Shown here piece by piece: positions 10,133 through 24,539 of a stretch of DNA of 31,071 nucleotides (position 1 is its first letter; each line of letters begins with the position of its first letter). The stretch spans positions 113,269 to 144,339 of the forward strand of contig WELB01000117.1 of NCBI GenBank assembly GCA_009602725.1. Direction: 5' to 3'. The notes beneath the pieces are model-generated. The model was not told the origin of the DNA, made no database searches, and was given only the letters and a program-made list of their open reading frames with translations. Both the position numbers and the translations under genes were made by a program. This DNA is from Spirogloea muscicola. Taxonomy: Eukaryota > Streptophyta > Zygnematophyceae > Spirogloeales > Spirogloeaceae.

Positions 10133-11303
10133 ATGGCTCGGGAGCTGCCGCCGTTGGCAGAACTGCGGGCGGTGCTCTTCGACGTTGACGGCACGCTCGC
10201 GGACTCCGACCCCCTCCACTTCCTTGCCTTCCGCGAGTGCCTCCAGGAGGTCTTGCCTCTAGCTTCCCTCCTTTTGCAACCCCTTCATACCTCCTGACGA
10301 GATGGAAGAGAAGGACAAGTCCCGTCCTTCGTGCACAGTATTTGCCAACCTTAGGCTGCTGGAATACAGAGCGGTCCCGACGCTACGACTCTACTTGCAG
10401 GTGGGCTTTCAAGACGGTGTCCCCATCGATGAAGCCTTCTTCCAGCAGCGCATCAGCGGCCGCGCCAACTCCGAGATTGGCGCCGACCTCCTCCCTCTGT
10501 GGCCGCGCGAGAAGCGGGACAAGTTCCTGGACGACAAGGAGGCCCGCTTTCGCTCGTCAGTCTCGCCGGCCCTCCTGGGGCGATCCTCACTTCCTCAGAT
10601 CGAGCATGATGAGCTGCCAGCCATGTTGTGACGGTCACTGGGCCACAGAAACTGACTACGTCCCCGTCGCAGGATGGCGGCGCAGGAGCTGCGGCCTGTG
10701 CGGGGCCTCCAGCGGCTGTGCAATTGGGCTGCAGCAAGGGGGCTGCGCGCGGCTGCTGTCACCAACGCACCGCGTGCCAACGCCGAGCAGATGATTGAAG
10801 CTGTCGGGCTCAGCCATTACTTTGAGCACCTTGTGATCGGGTCCGAGTGTGCGCGGCCCAAGCCGTACCCCGAACCCTACCTCGAGGGCCTCGCCTGCCT
10901 TGGCGAGGATGCGCGGCACGCATTCGCTCTTGAGGTCTTGAGTCTGCCATTCCTCATCCTTGTCTGTGATGAGTTGATTGAAAGTCTTGGTCAAGTCTCT
11001 CCTCTTGTGCAGCCGACCGCTGATGTGCAAATACGGCACGTTGGTTTACATTGGCCGTTACTTGATATGGTCTCGTCTCAGCTTGCCCTTTTGGCGGCTC
11101 TGCTGTAGGACTCCCCGTCTGGCATCAGGGCGGCCGTGGCCGCTGGCGTGGCGGTCGTTGGCGTCACGACTGGCAACCCTGAGGGCATGCTCCGTGACGC
11201 AGGGGCCTCACTCATCATCGCCGACTTTGACGATGCCTTGCTGTGGGACTACCTCACACCTCCGCAGGCCACTGAGGACCTGACTACGCAACCCAGACCC
11301 TGA
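10133..11303 (+). CDS. SGPP: HAD-superfamily sugar-phosphate phosphatase (SGPP-like)
   Basis: Four exons: 10133-10249, 10401-10555, 10673-10934 and 11109-11303, giving 242 residues, all phases closing. HAD motif I is LFDVDGTLADSDP. The cap-region block is GVPIDEAFF, motif II threonine is in AAVTNAP, motif III lysine is in ARPKPYPEPYL, and the motif IV acidic pair straddles the last intron (FALE-DSPSGIRAA). The C-terminus has VVGVTTGNPEGML. Length and motif order match the Arabidopsis At2g38740 (SGPP) type, which dephosphorylates small sugar phosphates. No targeting peptide is evident, so a cytosolic location is inferred. The start is the first ATG in frame just before motif I. Confidence 0.93.
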
Positions 11304-12073
11304 GTCCTTGATCACTATGTTGCCATCGGCCTGCTCCGAAAAGGACTGCCAGCAACCTCTTGAAGCATTTCCTTCACTACCACATCCGAAGTTGCTGGGA
11401 GCGCACGGCAATTGCAGCATAGGCTTGCTAATATTATTTCTTCGCATTTAGATGCAATCAGGCGAGATCCACCTCCTTCTGCAAAGCAGCTGCAAAGCTG
11501 CGCAACTCATCGTCTCATACTCCAGCAGATAGATTACTTGCGTGACAGGCTTCAATGATATCTGTCATCAGACCAGATGTTCCTCTGTTTATTCATGTGT
11601 TTACCAGCGCTCATTAAACTAGCAGCCACATTGCCCTTCTCTTCAAGGATTTCAGTAGTCTGCATTGTTGACATCCAGATGCCAAATCTATGCCTTGAAG
11701 AAGAGGCAACGCTTCTACAGTAAAATGTGCTCATCCTGGCAAGCTGTCAAGACAAAGGCTACAACATTGCTTTGTGTGAAGAGCAGGTGATCAATCATGT
11801 TACCAAAGTCCGTCAACCAGGAAGAGGCCCAGTGCTTGGCTAAAATTCAATAAAGACAGCGGCTCTCCCATAGGGGGCGAGGGCTGTGAACAGCCAGCCC
11901 GAAAAGAATTGACAAGGTCCGAAGAGGCCAAAAAGCGCTTTCCCAGAGGTCCCTTAAAGGTCCCCTTCGTCAAAACAGGTGCCACAACGACAACTGCTGA
12001 GGAGAAGGTCGTCACAACCCTTTGACACACTGATGCCATCATCGAGGTTGCTTCTGAAGTCGGTAATAGGCAC
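11304..12073. other. Convergent 3' intergenic region
   Basis: About 770 bp between the 3' ends of the phosphatase and the Spen-like gene. It is relatively AT-rich and has no recognisable coding sequence. It contains one copy of the dispersed hairpin repeat. Confidence 0.6.
11860..11930 (+). repeat. Dispersed hairpin repeat, single copy
   Basis: Starts with a GGCTCTCCCATAGGGGG block. The hairpin GGGCTG...CAGCCC is at 11881-11900, followed by a GAAAAGAATTGACAAGG tail. It aligns block by block with the units at 2.7 kb. Confidence 0.75.
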
Positions 12074-16805
<4,732 letters not shown>

Positions 16806-16880
16806 CCTGCGGCGACGGCGGCGGCGGGCGACCCGGCGCTGGCCACCGGGACGCAGCGGCGGCTGCGCGGGCGGGCGGCC

Positions 16881-18673
16881 ATGAACAACGTGACGATCAA
16901 GCGCGACGCCTCGTTCGGCATCTGGGTCTTCTCCCTCTACAACCTCCTCCTCAAGGCGAGCGCCAGTCCTGCCTGCCGGCAGCCAACGCCGGCAGCCCTC
17001 GTAGCCTCGCATTGCCTCTGAGTGGGAGCTCCCTGCACAGTTCTTGGCGTTCTCTGAGTGCGCAGCTCGTCGAGCTGTTGCCCCAATGCAAGGCCCCACC
17101 AAGCGGCAGTCAGACATCCGTAGATGACAGAGTTGGTCATTCGAAGTCGGTGTACCTCCCACACTGAGTCGCCGTCGAAAGGCCTTCTGGCCAACGCAGC
17201 AGCCCGCGACTGACTGAAGCTTGCTCGCGCGCCTTCCGTCCGCGTCCAGATGTCGTTCCCGTCGTTCGTGCTGTGCATCATGCTCGGCCCACTGGCGCTC
17301 AGCGTCCTCTTCACCGGCCTCTACCTCCTCGACCTCGACGGCCTCCAGATCCCCTCCGATGACTCGCCCGCCTGGCAGGGCCCGCTCGTACGCACCACCG
17401 TCTTCAAGGTCTTCGTGTTTTCCTTCTCGCTGGCTACCATGTACGGGGGCTCGCCTGTGCACCCGCGCTCCCCTTACGCGCTCGCGCTCGCCAACCTCAA
17501 CACGCTCGCCAGCAACCTCCTCTTTGTCTTCATCAGCGGCGCCGGTGCGTCTGCCCTGCTAGTCCCCGACCCTCATGCCAGCAAAAGGAGTTGTGCCACT
17601 TAACTATCAGTCGATGCATCTGCTTCCACAGTCAGGCTCTATGGATAGCTTTGCTGCTTGTCCTCCTGGTCTTGCATAGCATCTGAGACTCTCCCGTCTG
17701 CCCAGAAGGCTTGCCTTGGGCAGGGCTCACGGCCTTGGGACTGACAGTGGTAGCAGCCGGCGTGGGGCCAGTGTTTCAGCGGCTGTCGCAACCCAGCTCG
17801 CCCGTGCAGTGGTCCAAGCACCTGCTCATCACGGACGACCTCATCGGTGAAGCCTCGGCAAGGAACCCCGGCAAGGAGAATCGTAATTACAAGTGAGTCC
17901 CGGGCGCTGCTGGCCTTCACGACCTCCTCCCTCCACGGTCTACTTCCCCGCTGTTGTGCAGAATTGAGGCTCACGCTGACTGCTGCTGCGCTATGCGGTT
18001 GCTGTGCACTGCCAGGCTCGTGGTAGGGAGGCTAATGCTCCTGGGCACGGGCGCAGCGCTCATCGATGTCAAGTTCGACCTCGTCATGCGTCGCACCAAG
18101 ATCACGCGCAATTCGACGTTCGTGCACACCTCCCGCCTGCCGCTCGTGCGGTCAGAGATGTCTCAGCTCAAATATGGCATGGTGATGCGCCACGTGATCA
18201 ACGAGGACAGCCCCCTCTGGAACCAGTGCTCTTACGACGTAAGCAAAGCGGAACCCTATTGCTGCTATGTGGAAATTCTAGTCCCGCTTGGCTACGACAC
18301 AATGAAGCAGTGCCTGACAATTCCTCTGTCATTGTCTGTCGCCACACAGGACCTGGTGCAGGACGATACAAATTTCACCATCACGCTGTCAGGGGTTGAG
18401 AGGACATCAATGCAACAGATTTTCGACTCACGGGTGTACACGGTGTACGACCGCGACGTCCTTTGGGACCGGCAGTTTGCTGACATCGTCAAGATTGACG
18501 CTAAGGGTCAGTACGTTATGTACCAGAATCGGCTCAACTTGCTTGAACCTCCGCCAAATGCGGTGGATGCCACCGAGGATGCGGCTTGGGAGGAGGATGT
18601 GCGGCCTGCTCAAGGCAACTCGCCACGTGCATCAGGCCTGCTCAGGCAGCGGACTGCGTCAGTCAGACAATAG
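16881..18673 (+). CDS. Inward-rectifier potassium channel-like protein (Kir/KirBac family), atypical filter
   Basis: Five exons: 16881-16955, 17250-17544, 17772-17892, 18016-18238 and 18350-18673, giving 345 residues with phases closing. The order is an N-terminal slide-helix segment (SFGIWVFSLYNLLLKMSF), TM1 about residues 30-53, a pore loop, TM2 ending VFQRLSQPSSPVQWSKHLL, and a Kir-type cytoplasmic beta domain (ALIDVKFDLVMRR, RLPLVRSEMS, VMRHVINEDSPLW, YTVYDRDVLWDRQFADIV). TM2 to the SQP junction aligns without gaps to KirBac in my recall. The filter, at 17436-17450, reads TMYGG, not TIGYG. Intron 1 appears to use a GC donor (GCGAGC). The acceptor of exon 4 could instead lie at about 17963 in the same frame. 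The true start may lie upstream in the gap. Confidence 0.85.
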
Positions 18674-19673
18674 TGCCAGCCTTTTGGCAGCACATTTTCG
18701 TGTTCGATCTGCCAATCTCAGCAATCACAGCTGACTTGTAGGGCATAGGCTCAGGATGACAGCTGTGCTATTTGACTAGGTTCTCAAGGTCCACAGCCTT
18801 GAAGAGCTCGAGCTGTTGTGGCTCGTAGACCACAGCTTGGCCGCTTCTCAAACGTGCCTCATTATACCTGGTGGTATTGCTACCTTGTAGCTATGGCTAC
18901 TGCATCAATCTATGTTGATGTTAAGTCAATGTTACATTGTTATACATGTGTTACACATGGTATATACGATTTATTGATGCGCAGGTTTTAGCCAAATTTG
19001 GCTATTCTGCTCCCAGTCAGGCCCTCAGCCCGTGTGCCAATTCACCCCCAGCCCCTGTCCTGCCATTTCGAACGAATTCCCACTGTCCGCATGCAGGTCG
19101 ACTGCCATCATTAATTCATAACTCCTAATAACATGTTCTCATTTTTCGTGAGGGCACCTTCCCTTGGCCTGGCCCATGACCAACGCATCAAACTTCTGCA
19201 AAAGTACATGCTAAGAGAAGTGATGTAGTTCACACATGCATGAATGCATCATCACAGCAATGGCAATCTGCAGAGTGCACCTCCATGCTGGAAGTCCAGG
19301 CCCCCATGTCAGCTCGGCCAAAAACTCTAGCAATTGTACACTGAGGAAAGTACAACAGAAATTCCTGTGCGTTGCTGCCACAAGGTGCAGTCAAGCAGAT
19401 ATGCAGCAGCAACCGCTGCTTGCCATTTATGGCGGGAGTGTCAAAAATCTTGCTACGGGCTGTACATGCTTTTGTCAAGCAAGCTAGTGGGCTTCTCAAA
19501 GCGGCATTCTGAGGTAACATGCCTGGCTGTGAAGGTGGCCCGCGTTTCCGCGGGGCCATTCCTCATCACTTTCGTGCATGCTTGTGCAGTGAAGATGGTG
19601 TCTCGGGCCAAGTATGTGAGACATCTCCGAGCCTGCATCTTGGGAAAAGGGCGCCTGTACTCGACCCTGCTCC
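18674..19673. other. Convergent 3' intergenic region
   Basis: One kilobase between the 3' ends of the channel and methyltransferase genes. It is AT-richer than its surroundings, with no recognisable protein, repeat or RNA gene. Short open frames here match nothing I know. Confidence 0.6.
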
Positions 19674-20634
19674 TCAAAACACCTCGCCAGTGAGCTGCGC
19701 ACTGCGGCTGGTGAGCGGCACGTAGCGCACGCCGGCGGCGACCGAGTCTCGGAGCGTGCCGTCGGGCAGCTTGTCGATCACGCGCAGCTCCTGGCTGGCC
19801 GTGCCGACGGGCACGACCAGGCGGCCGCCGATGGCGAGCTGGTCCACGAGCGCCAGCGGGATGCTCTCGGCGGCGGCGCCGACGTGGATGGCGTCGTAGG
19901 GCGCGCAGGGCGCCCAGCCCTCGCGCCCGTCGGCGCAGTGCAGCTTCAGGGCGCCCGTCTCCAGCAGTGGCGCCGCGGCGCTGCGGCCCACGCTCGCCCG
20001 CGCCGACTCGACGAGCTCTGAGTGCCACGGCCAGCACGACTCCTCGATCGAGGTCAGAGCTGACGGCGCTGATGGCCCCGAAGCAGGAGTATGCATGCAC
20101 GCTTACGTTACTGCGGGCCCACTTGAGCGCTTCGACTGCCATGGAGCCGTGCTGGAGGTGGCCATGAGACAGCCCCGGTGCTGCGAAGGGCAGCAGGGGC
20201 GCAGGGAATGGAGTGGGTATTGCGTGATGGAGGGCCTGAGTGGCCAAGTAAAAAGCAGGGGTGGTGGGGGCGAGGGGGTTCGAACCGGGGATGTGCTCCA
20301 CGCCGATGGTCTTGCCGGCGTCGCCGACCATGGTGGCGAAGCAGGCGGCGAGGTAGCCGCTGCCGGCGCCGACGTCCAGGGCGCGCGCGCCGGGCTTCGC
20401 GAGGTGGTCCTCCAGCAGCTCCAGGCAGAGCGCGTGCATGTGCGGCGCGGAGATGGTGGCGTTGAACCCGATGGGCTGCGGGCTGTCGGCGTACGCGGCG
20501 CACGACGGCGGCACGAACAGGCCGCGGTCCACGGCCGCCATGACCGCCGCGGCTCGGCGCGACGACAGCACGCCCAGCCGCGCCAGCTGCTGCACCAGCT
20601 CGTTGTTGCTGCGCCCGCTGGCCAGCCACGCCAT
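19674..20634 (-). CDS. PCMT: Protein-L-isoaspartate O-methyltransferase
   Basis: Two exons, 20634-20286 and 20017-19674, giving 230 residues, the usual length for the family. The enzyme transfers methyl from S-adenosylmethionine to isoaspartyl residues, starting their repair. Visible motifs are the N-terminal NNELVQQLARLGVL, IGFNATISAPHMHA, the SAM-binding motif ALDVGAGSGYLAACF, GVEHI-PELVESA across the intron, YDAIHVGAAAE and GGRLVVPVG. The C-terminal VRYVPLTSRSAQL is typical. The donor after HIP (GTTCGA) is weak but gives the exact family junction. An upstream in-frame ATG at 20673 has an N at 20665 between the two starts. No organelle signal is obvious. Confidence 0.93.
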
Positions 20635-21738
20635 GGCGCCCCCCGGCGGCGCCAGGCCCGCGGCNGGCCCCATAACCCCCTATGCTCGAATACAATAAGG
20701 ACTCTCTCTCTCCAACTGGGTGTTCAGGGCGAGATTCTTTACAAAGGCCCACCGTCTTGCGGGCGCGGGCCGCAGGCTCTACCGCTCGCGCCTGCGCAGG
20801 CAAATAAGACTGCAGCTGCTGATGTATAAAGAAAGAGCGGCTGCAAAGAGCGTCTTACTCAACAAGCTGTCCTGGCTCGTCGGAGTGGCTCAACGCTTTG
20901 CCGATCTATGAGTCCCTTCGGCTCCCCGACGACCTCTTCTTTTGCACAAGTACAAGGACCATGTCATGCGCAAGGGCGTCGATTGCGCCATGGCGTCGAC
21001 TAGTCTAGATAACGACAAACAGTGACGTGCTAGGCTACACATGTAACAAACCGAATGGAATTGTCGACCTTGTTGGCCAAGCTGAAAGATAACAGTCAAA
21101 CGAGAGGCCAACATTGAGAATTGTTAATAGTCTCACAACATAAGAAGAAAAGTAAATACAGTCCAACTTAGAACTTGTAGCTTCCCCCCCCCCAACTGTC
21201 AGTCCTGGCACAGGATGACAAGTTGGGTTAGCACTTGCATAGTTCACACCGAGGATATCAGGTTGTGGAACAAAATCAACACCAATACATCCATATCACA
21301 TATCTTTACTCCCCGCGCGCCGCACCGCGGCCGCCAAGGCCGCGTGCCTTCCGCCGCAAGGCCCCCTCCCCTCCCCCCCTCCTCCTGCAGGCCGCGCCGC
21401 CAGCCTCCTCCCCCTCCCTCCCTCCTCCCTCTGCAGCTCCTGCTGCTGCCGCTGCTGCTGCTCCTGCCGCTGCTACTGCTGCTGCTGCTGCCGCTGTCGC
21501 GCCAGTCCGACCCATTATCTCTCTGCGGCCTGCGCCCACCTGTCGGCCGCGCGGCGGGCCTATCTGCCTCCTCCTGCTGCCGCAGCTGCCGCTGCTGCTG
21601 CTGCTGCTGCGACTGTTCGACGACCCACTTGCTCGCCGCGGCCGGCGCCCACCTGTCGGTGTCGCGGCGGGGCACCGTCGCCGCAGCCGCCGCCGCCGGT
21701 GCCGCCGCGGCCGGCAGCTCGCGCACGCTCCAGCCGCC
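20635..21738. promoter_or_regulatory. Divergent intergenic region with triplet repeats
   Basis: About 1.1 kb head to head between the methyltransferase and the Cys-rich protein gene. It holds a poly-C run near 21184, dense CT-rich sequence and CTG/CCG triplet runs at about 21430-21620. An open frame crosses into the downstream gene in frame, so an N-terminal extension cannot be excluded. Confidence 0.4.
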
Positions 21739-23174
21739 ATGAACATACCGACGATGGAGCAGGCCAAGTCGGCGTGGGCCGCCTTCCTGCAGGCCGAGCG
21801 CGTCAAGGTGCTGGGCGACGAGCCCGCGATGGAGGCCATCGCCAAGCTGGGCAAGAAGCGGTGCACGTTCAAGACCAAGAGCTTTGCGCTGGCCAGCGTC
21901 GCGGCCATCAGCGGCCTGCACGCGATCGCGGCGCCGCAGGCGCACGGCGACTCGGACTGGTTCGGCGGCCTCGTGGAGCCCGCCTCCGCGGTGCTGGGCA
22001 TCGGGATGCCGGACGAGGAGAGCCGGCAGTCGCTGAAGAAGTACCTGCACGAGCAGATCTCCAACGTGCAGTACAAGATCCCGCTCTTCATCTTCAAGCT
22101 CGTCGTGGGAGAGATCACGTTCAAGAAGCACCGGCCCAGCAAGAAGCAGCGCCTCTCCGTCAACCTCAACGTGCCGCTCAGCCCCGAGCAGGCCGGGCAT
22201 GCGGCCATCAACCACGCTGCGGAGGAGTTTGCCGAAGGTGCACAAGGTCTCTCTCTGCTGCCACTTTCTGTCTCTAGCTGGCGCTGTAGCAGCGGCGCAG
22301 ACTAGGAGGCATGAAGCAGGCATGTCTCGTGCTGCTTGTGAGCTCGACTGCGCTAAGAGAGTCCATGCTCAGCCTTATGCCTTGTGATTGCAGACAATGT
22401 CCCACTGGCCAATCGAGATCACAGCGGCGTGTGGCGTCAGCCTCAGCCAACCTCGCATGGGCAGGGCGATCCTGGTCAGTCCCCGGCCACCCACTGCCTC
22501 TCTCGTGTCAGGAGCTGCTCGACCTAGAGCTCAGGCTGATGAGCTTCACAACTTGATGAGGCCCCTGGCTAGGCTTCATTGCCACTGACTGTCGCTGCCG
22601 TGTTTGGGCCTTGCCAGGGTCATCAAGCATACACGCATCCGGTCAGGAGCTTGACGACGAAATCGAGCTGGACTCGGAAGGCAGCTACGAGGACGAGAGC
22701 GTCGAGGTCCCGCAGTGCAGCTGCTGCATGGGCCTGCCTGCGCAGGGCCTCGGTTTCCGCCAGTGCGGCACCTGCGGCTGCGTGCGGCAGGCCGCCGTGG
22801 CTGTCAAGTGCCGAAGCTGCGGGCACACTATGACAAGGAGGAGCAGGGACTGGGTTCCGCCCCCTGTTGACCCCAGCGAGATATTCCCGTTGCTCGACTC
22901 GGCAACATACGTGCAGCGGAAGGACCTCATTTGCCAGTCCGCGTGGAAGCTCGTGCGGCAGTCGCGTGGCAACGTGCAGTGCGCCATCTTCATGTTGAGC
23001 AGGAGCACTGGCAAGCGGACGGGGCGCAAGAAGGAGGCTTACTTCTCCTATGGAGCTGGTACAGCAGCCTTCCGCTTCAGCAAGAGCGAGCAGGCACGCA
23101 CCATATTCGTGTCGCTCTTCAACACTGCCGAGAAGGAGGAGCCTGCTGAGACCTCCATGAAGCTGGCGGCATGA
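21739..23174 (+). CDS. Unrecognised protein with a Cys-rich (possible zinc-binding) module
   Basis: Three exons: 21739-22237, 22394-22474 and 22618-23174, giving 378 residues with all phases closing. I do not recognise the family. The N-terminal 165 residues are basic and helical, with a hydrophobic-amphipathic patch (QYKIPLFIFKLVVGEITFKK). Next comes a Ser/acidic linker (ELDDEIELDSEGSYEDES). Then a cysteine cluster follows: CSCC, 13 residues later CGTCGC, then CRSCGH, a spacing suited to one or two zinc sites. The C-terminal 130 residues include a basic stretch (GKRTGRKKEAYF) and a KEEP-rich end. The start is the first ATG after the triplet-repeat region; codon use downstream looks coding. 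Nothing in the neighbours suggests a function. Confidence 0.75.
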
Positions 23175-24539
23175 GAGCCCTCCGATGACTGTGCGCTTGG
23201 CCGCTGCACTGATCTTGGCCATAGAATGGGTTGGCTACGACATCCAGCTCCACACGCGCTGTCGCTGTACATCCATAATGAAGATGCCAGCAGGACTTAC
23301 ATGGATCACCCTCAAAGATGCATGCGTGGTAAAGCCCAGGTGATACTTCCTTTCTGGTGTCGAGAACATCAGGACACTGTGACAAAGTAGTTCAGAGATT
23401 TCAAACAAGCAGGAGCCAGTGACTACAGCAGATCGCATGCCGCGTGCATCAAACTGCAGCCTCACTTAGACCAGTTCCGCGGTCACACTTTTCGGCTCGT
23501 GCAAAAGCCTTTAATGTTTCAATCTTTGATTGTGGGCAAACCACTGCGTCAATGCACTGGAGGTGGTCAGCAACAAAGACTGCTCAGCACCCTCAGACAC
23601 CGGACAAGGATGAAAGTGCCATCAGAATTACATGGAGCTTCTGGCTACTTGCCAACCCTTGGGTGAAGTAGAGCTGCAGTTAGTGATGCGGACTTAGTGG
23701 AGTTGCATGCGAGTCGATGAGATATGCTCTTGTGGAGACTGCTCAGCAATGAAACAAGCAGAGCTGATGCTGTGCACTGGTCTACTTCAGCATGAAGAAA
23801 GGCATCAACTACCATCCACCAATTATAGAGCAGATGGGCCACTTGTTCAAGGGCGATGTAAAATACGAAAGTGAGCTCTTCCAAAGGGGTAAGGGGCTGT
23901 GAAAAGCCAGCCCAGAGAGGATGGACAAGGTCTAGAAAACCACGCAGCTATGAAATACACTACAGCGAATAGGATCTTAGCAGTCTCAAGTCAGCAGCCG
24001 CAAATCGGAGAAAGTTGCAGCTGGAACAGAAGAAGAACAGAGGCATCCCGACAAGACCCAGCCTACTCCGAAGAAGTAGAAGACAGGCGCTTCCAGGGGA
24101 GGGCAGTGGCTGTGCGAGGCCAGCTCTGAAGCCTTAGGCCAGCTCCTGTTGCGGACTGACACTGGGTTTGTGGCCAATCACAGCAATTGGAAGAGTGCTT
24201 CTGTACCGACAACTGAAGCTCGCCACTGTCGCCGCCGCCAGCTCTCGAGGCTCGCCGGCGCGCGGCCAGCCGAGCTCGCACGGCGGCTCGGGCTGCCCAT
24301 CTCCCGCGCCGCTTTGGCGATCGCTTGCGGCGCGTCGATCGGGCTGTGGAACGTCGCTGTGACCGCCGGCTGCGGGAGCGTCGTCGCCGCGCCCCATGCA
24401 CCGGCGCGCCTGCGGCGCAGCGCGGCCGTCGCGGCGGCTCGGCTGCCGGCCGGCTTCTGGTGGCTCCGTGAGCGAGTCAAAGGCCCTTTGAGCTCGGTGC
24501 ACTTGGTGGGGACGCGAGGTCCTCGCCGGGCCGGCAGCC
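23175..24539. other. Intergenic region between two plus-strand genes
   Basis: About 1.4 kb holding the 3' region of the Cys-rich gene and the 5' region of the synaptotagmin gene. It contains one hairpin repeat. The last 350 bp are very GC-rich with open frames on both strands, none of which resembles a known protein. A small gene cannot be excluded. Confidence 0.5.
23875..23932 (+). repeat. Dispersed hairpin repeat, diverged copy
   Basis: The hairpin GGGCTG...CAGCCC is at 23894-23913, preceded by a CTCTTCCAAAGGGG block and followed by a GATGGACAAGG tail. It is more diverged than the copies at 2.7 and 11.9 kb, but with the same module order. Confidence 0.65.

Noticed and set aside
20270-20295. 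tRNA T-arm-like GGTTCGAACC
   Set aside because: The flanks do not form a T stem and no other tRNA arms are present; it sits on the exon-intron border of the methyltransferase gene.
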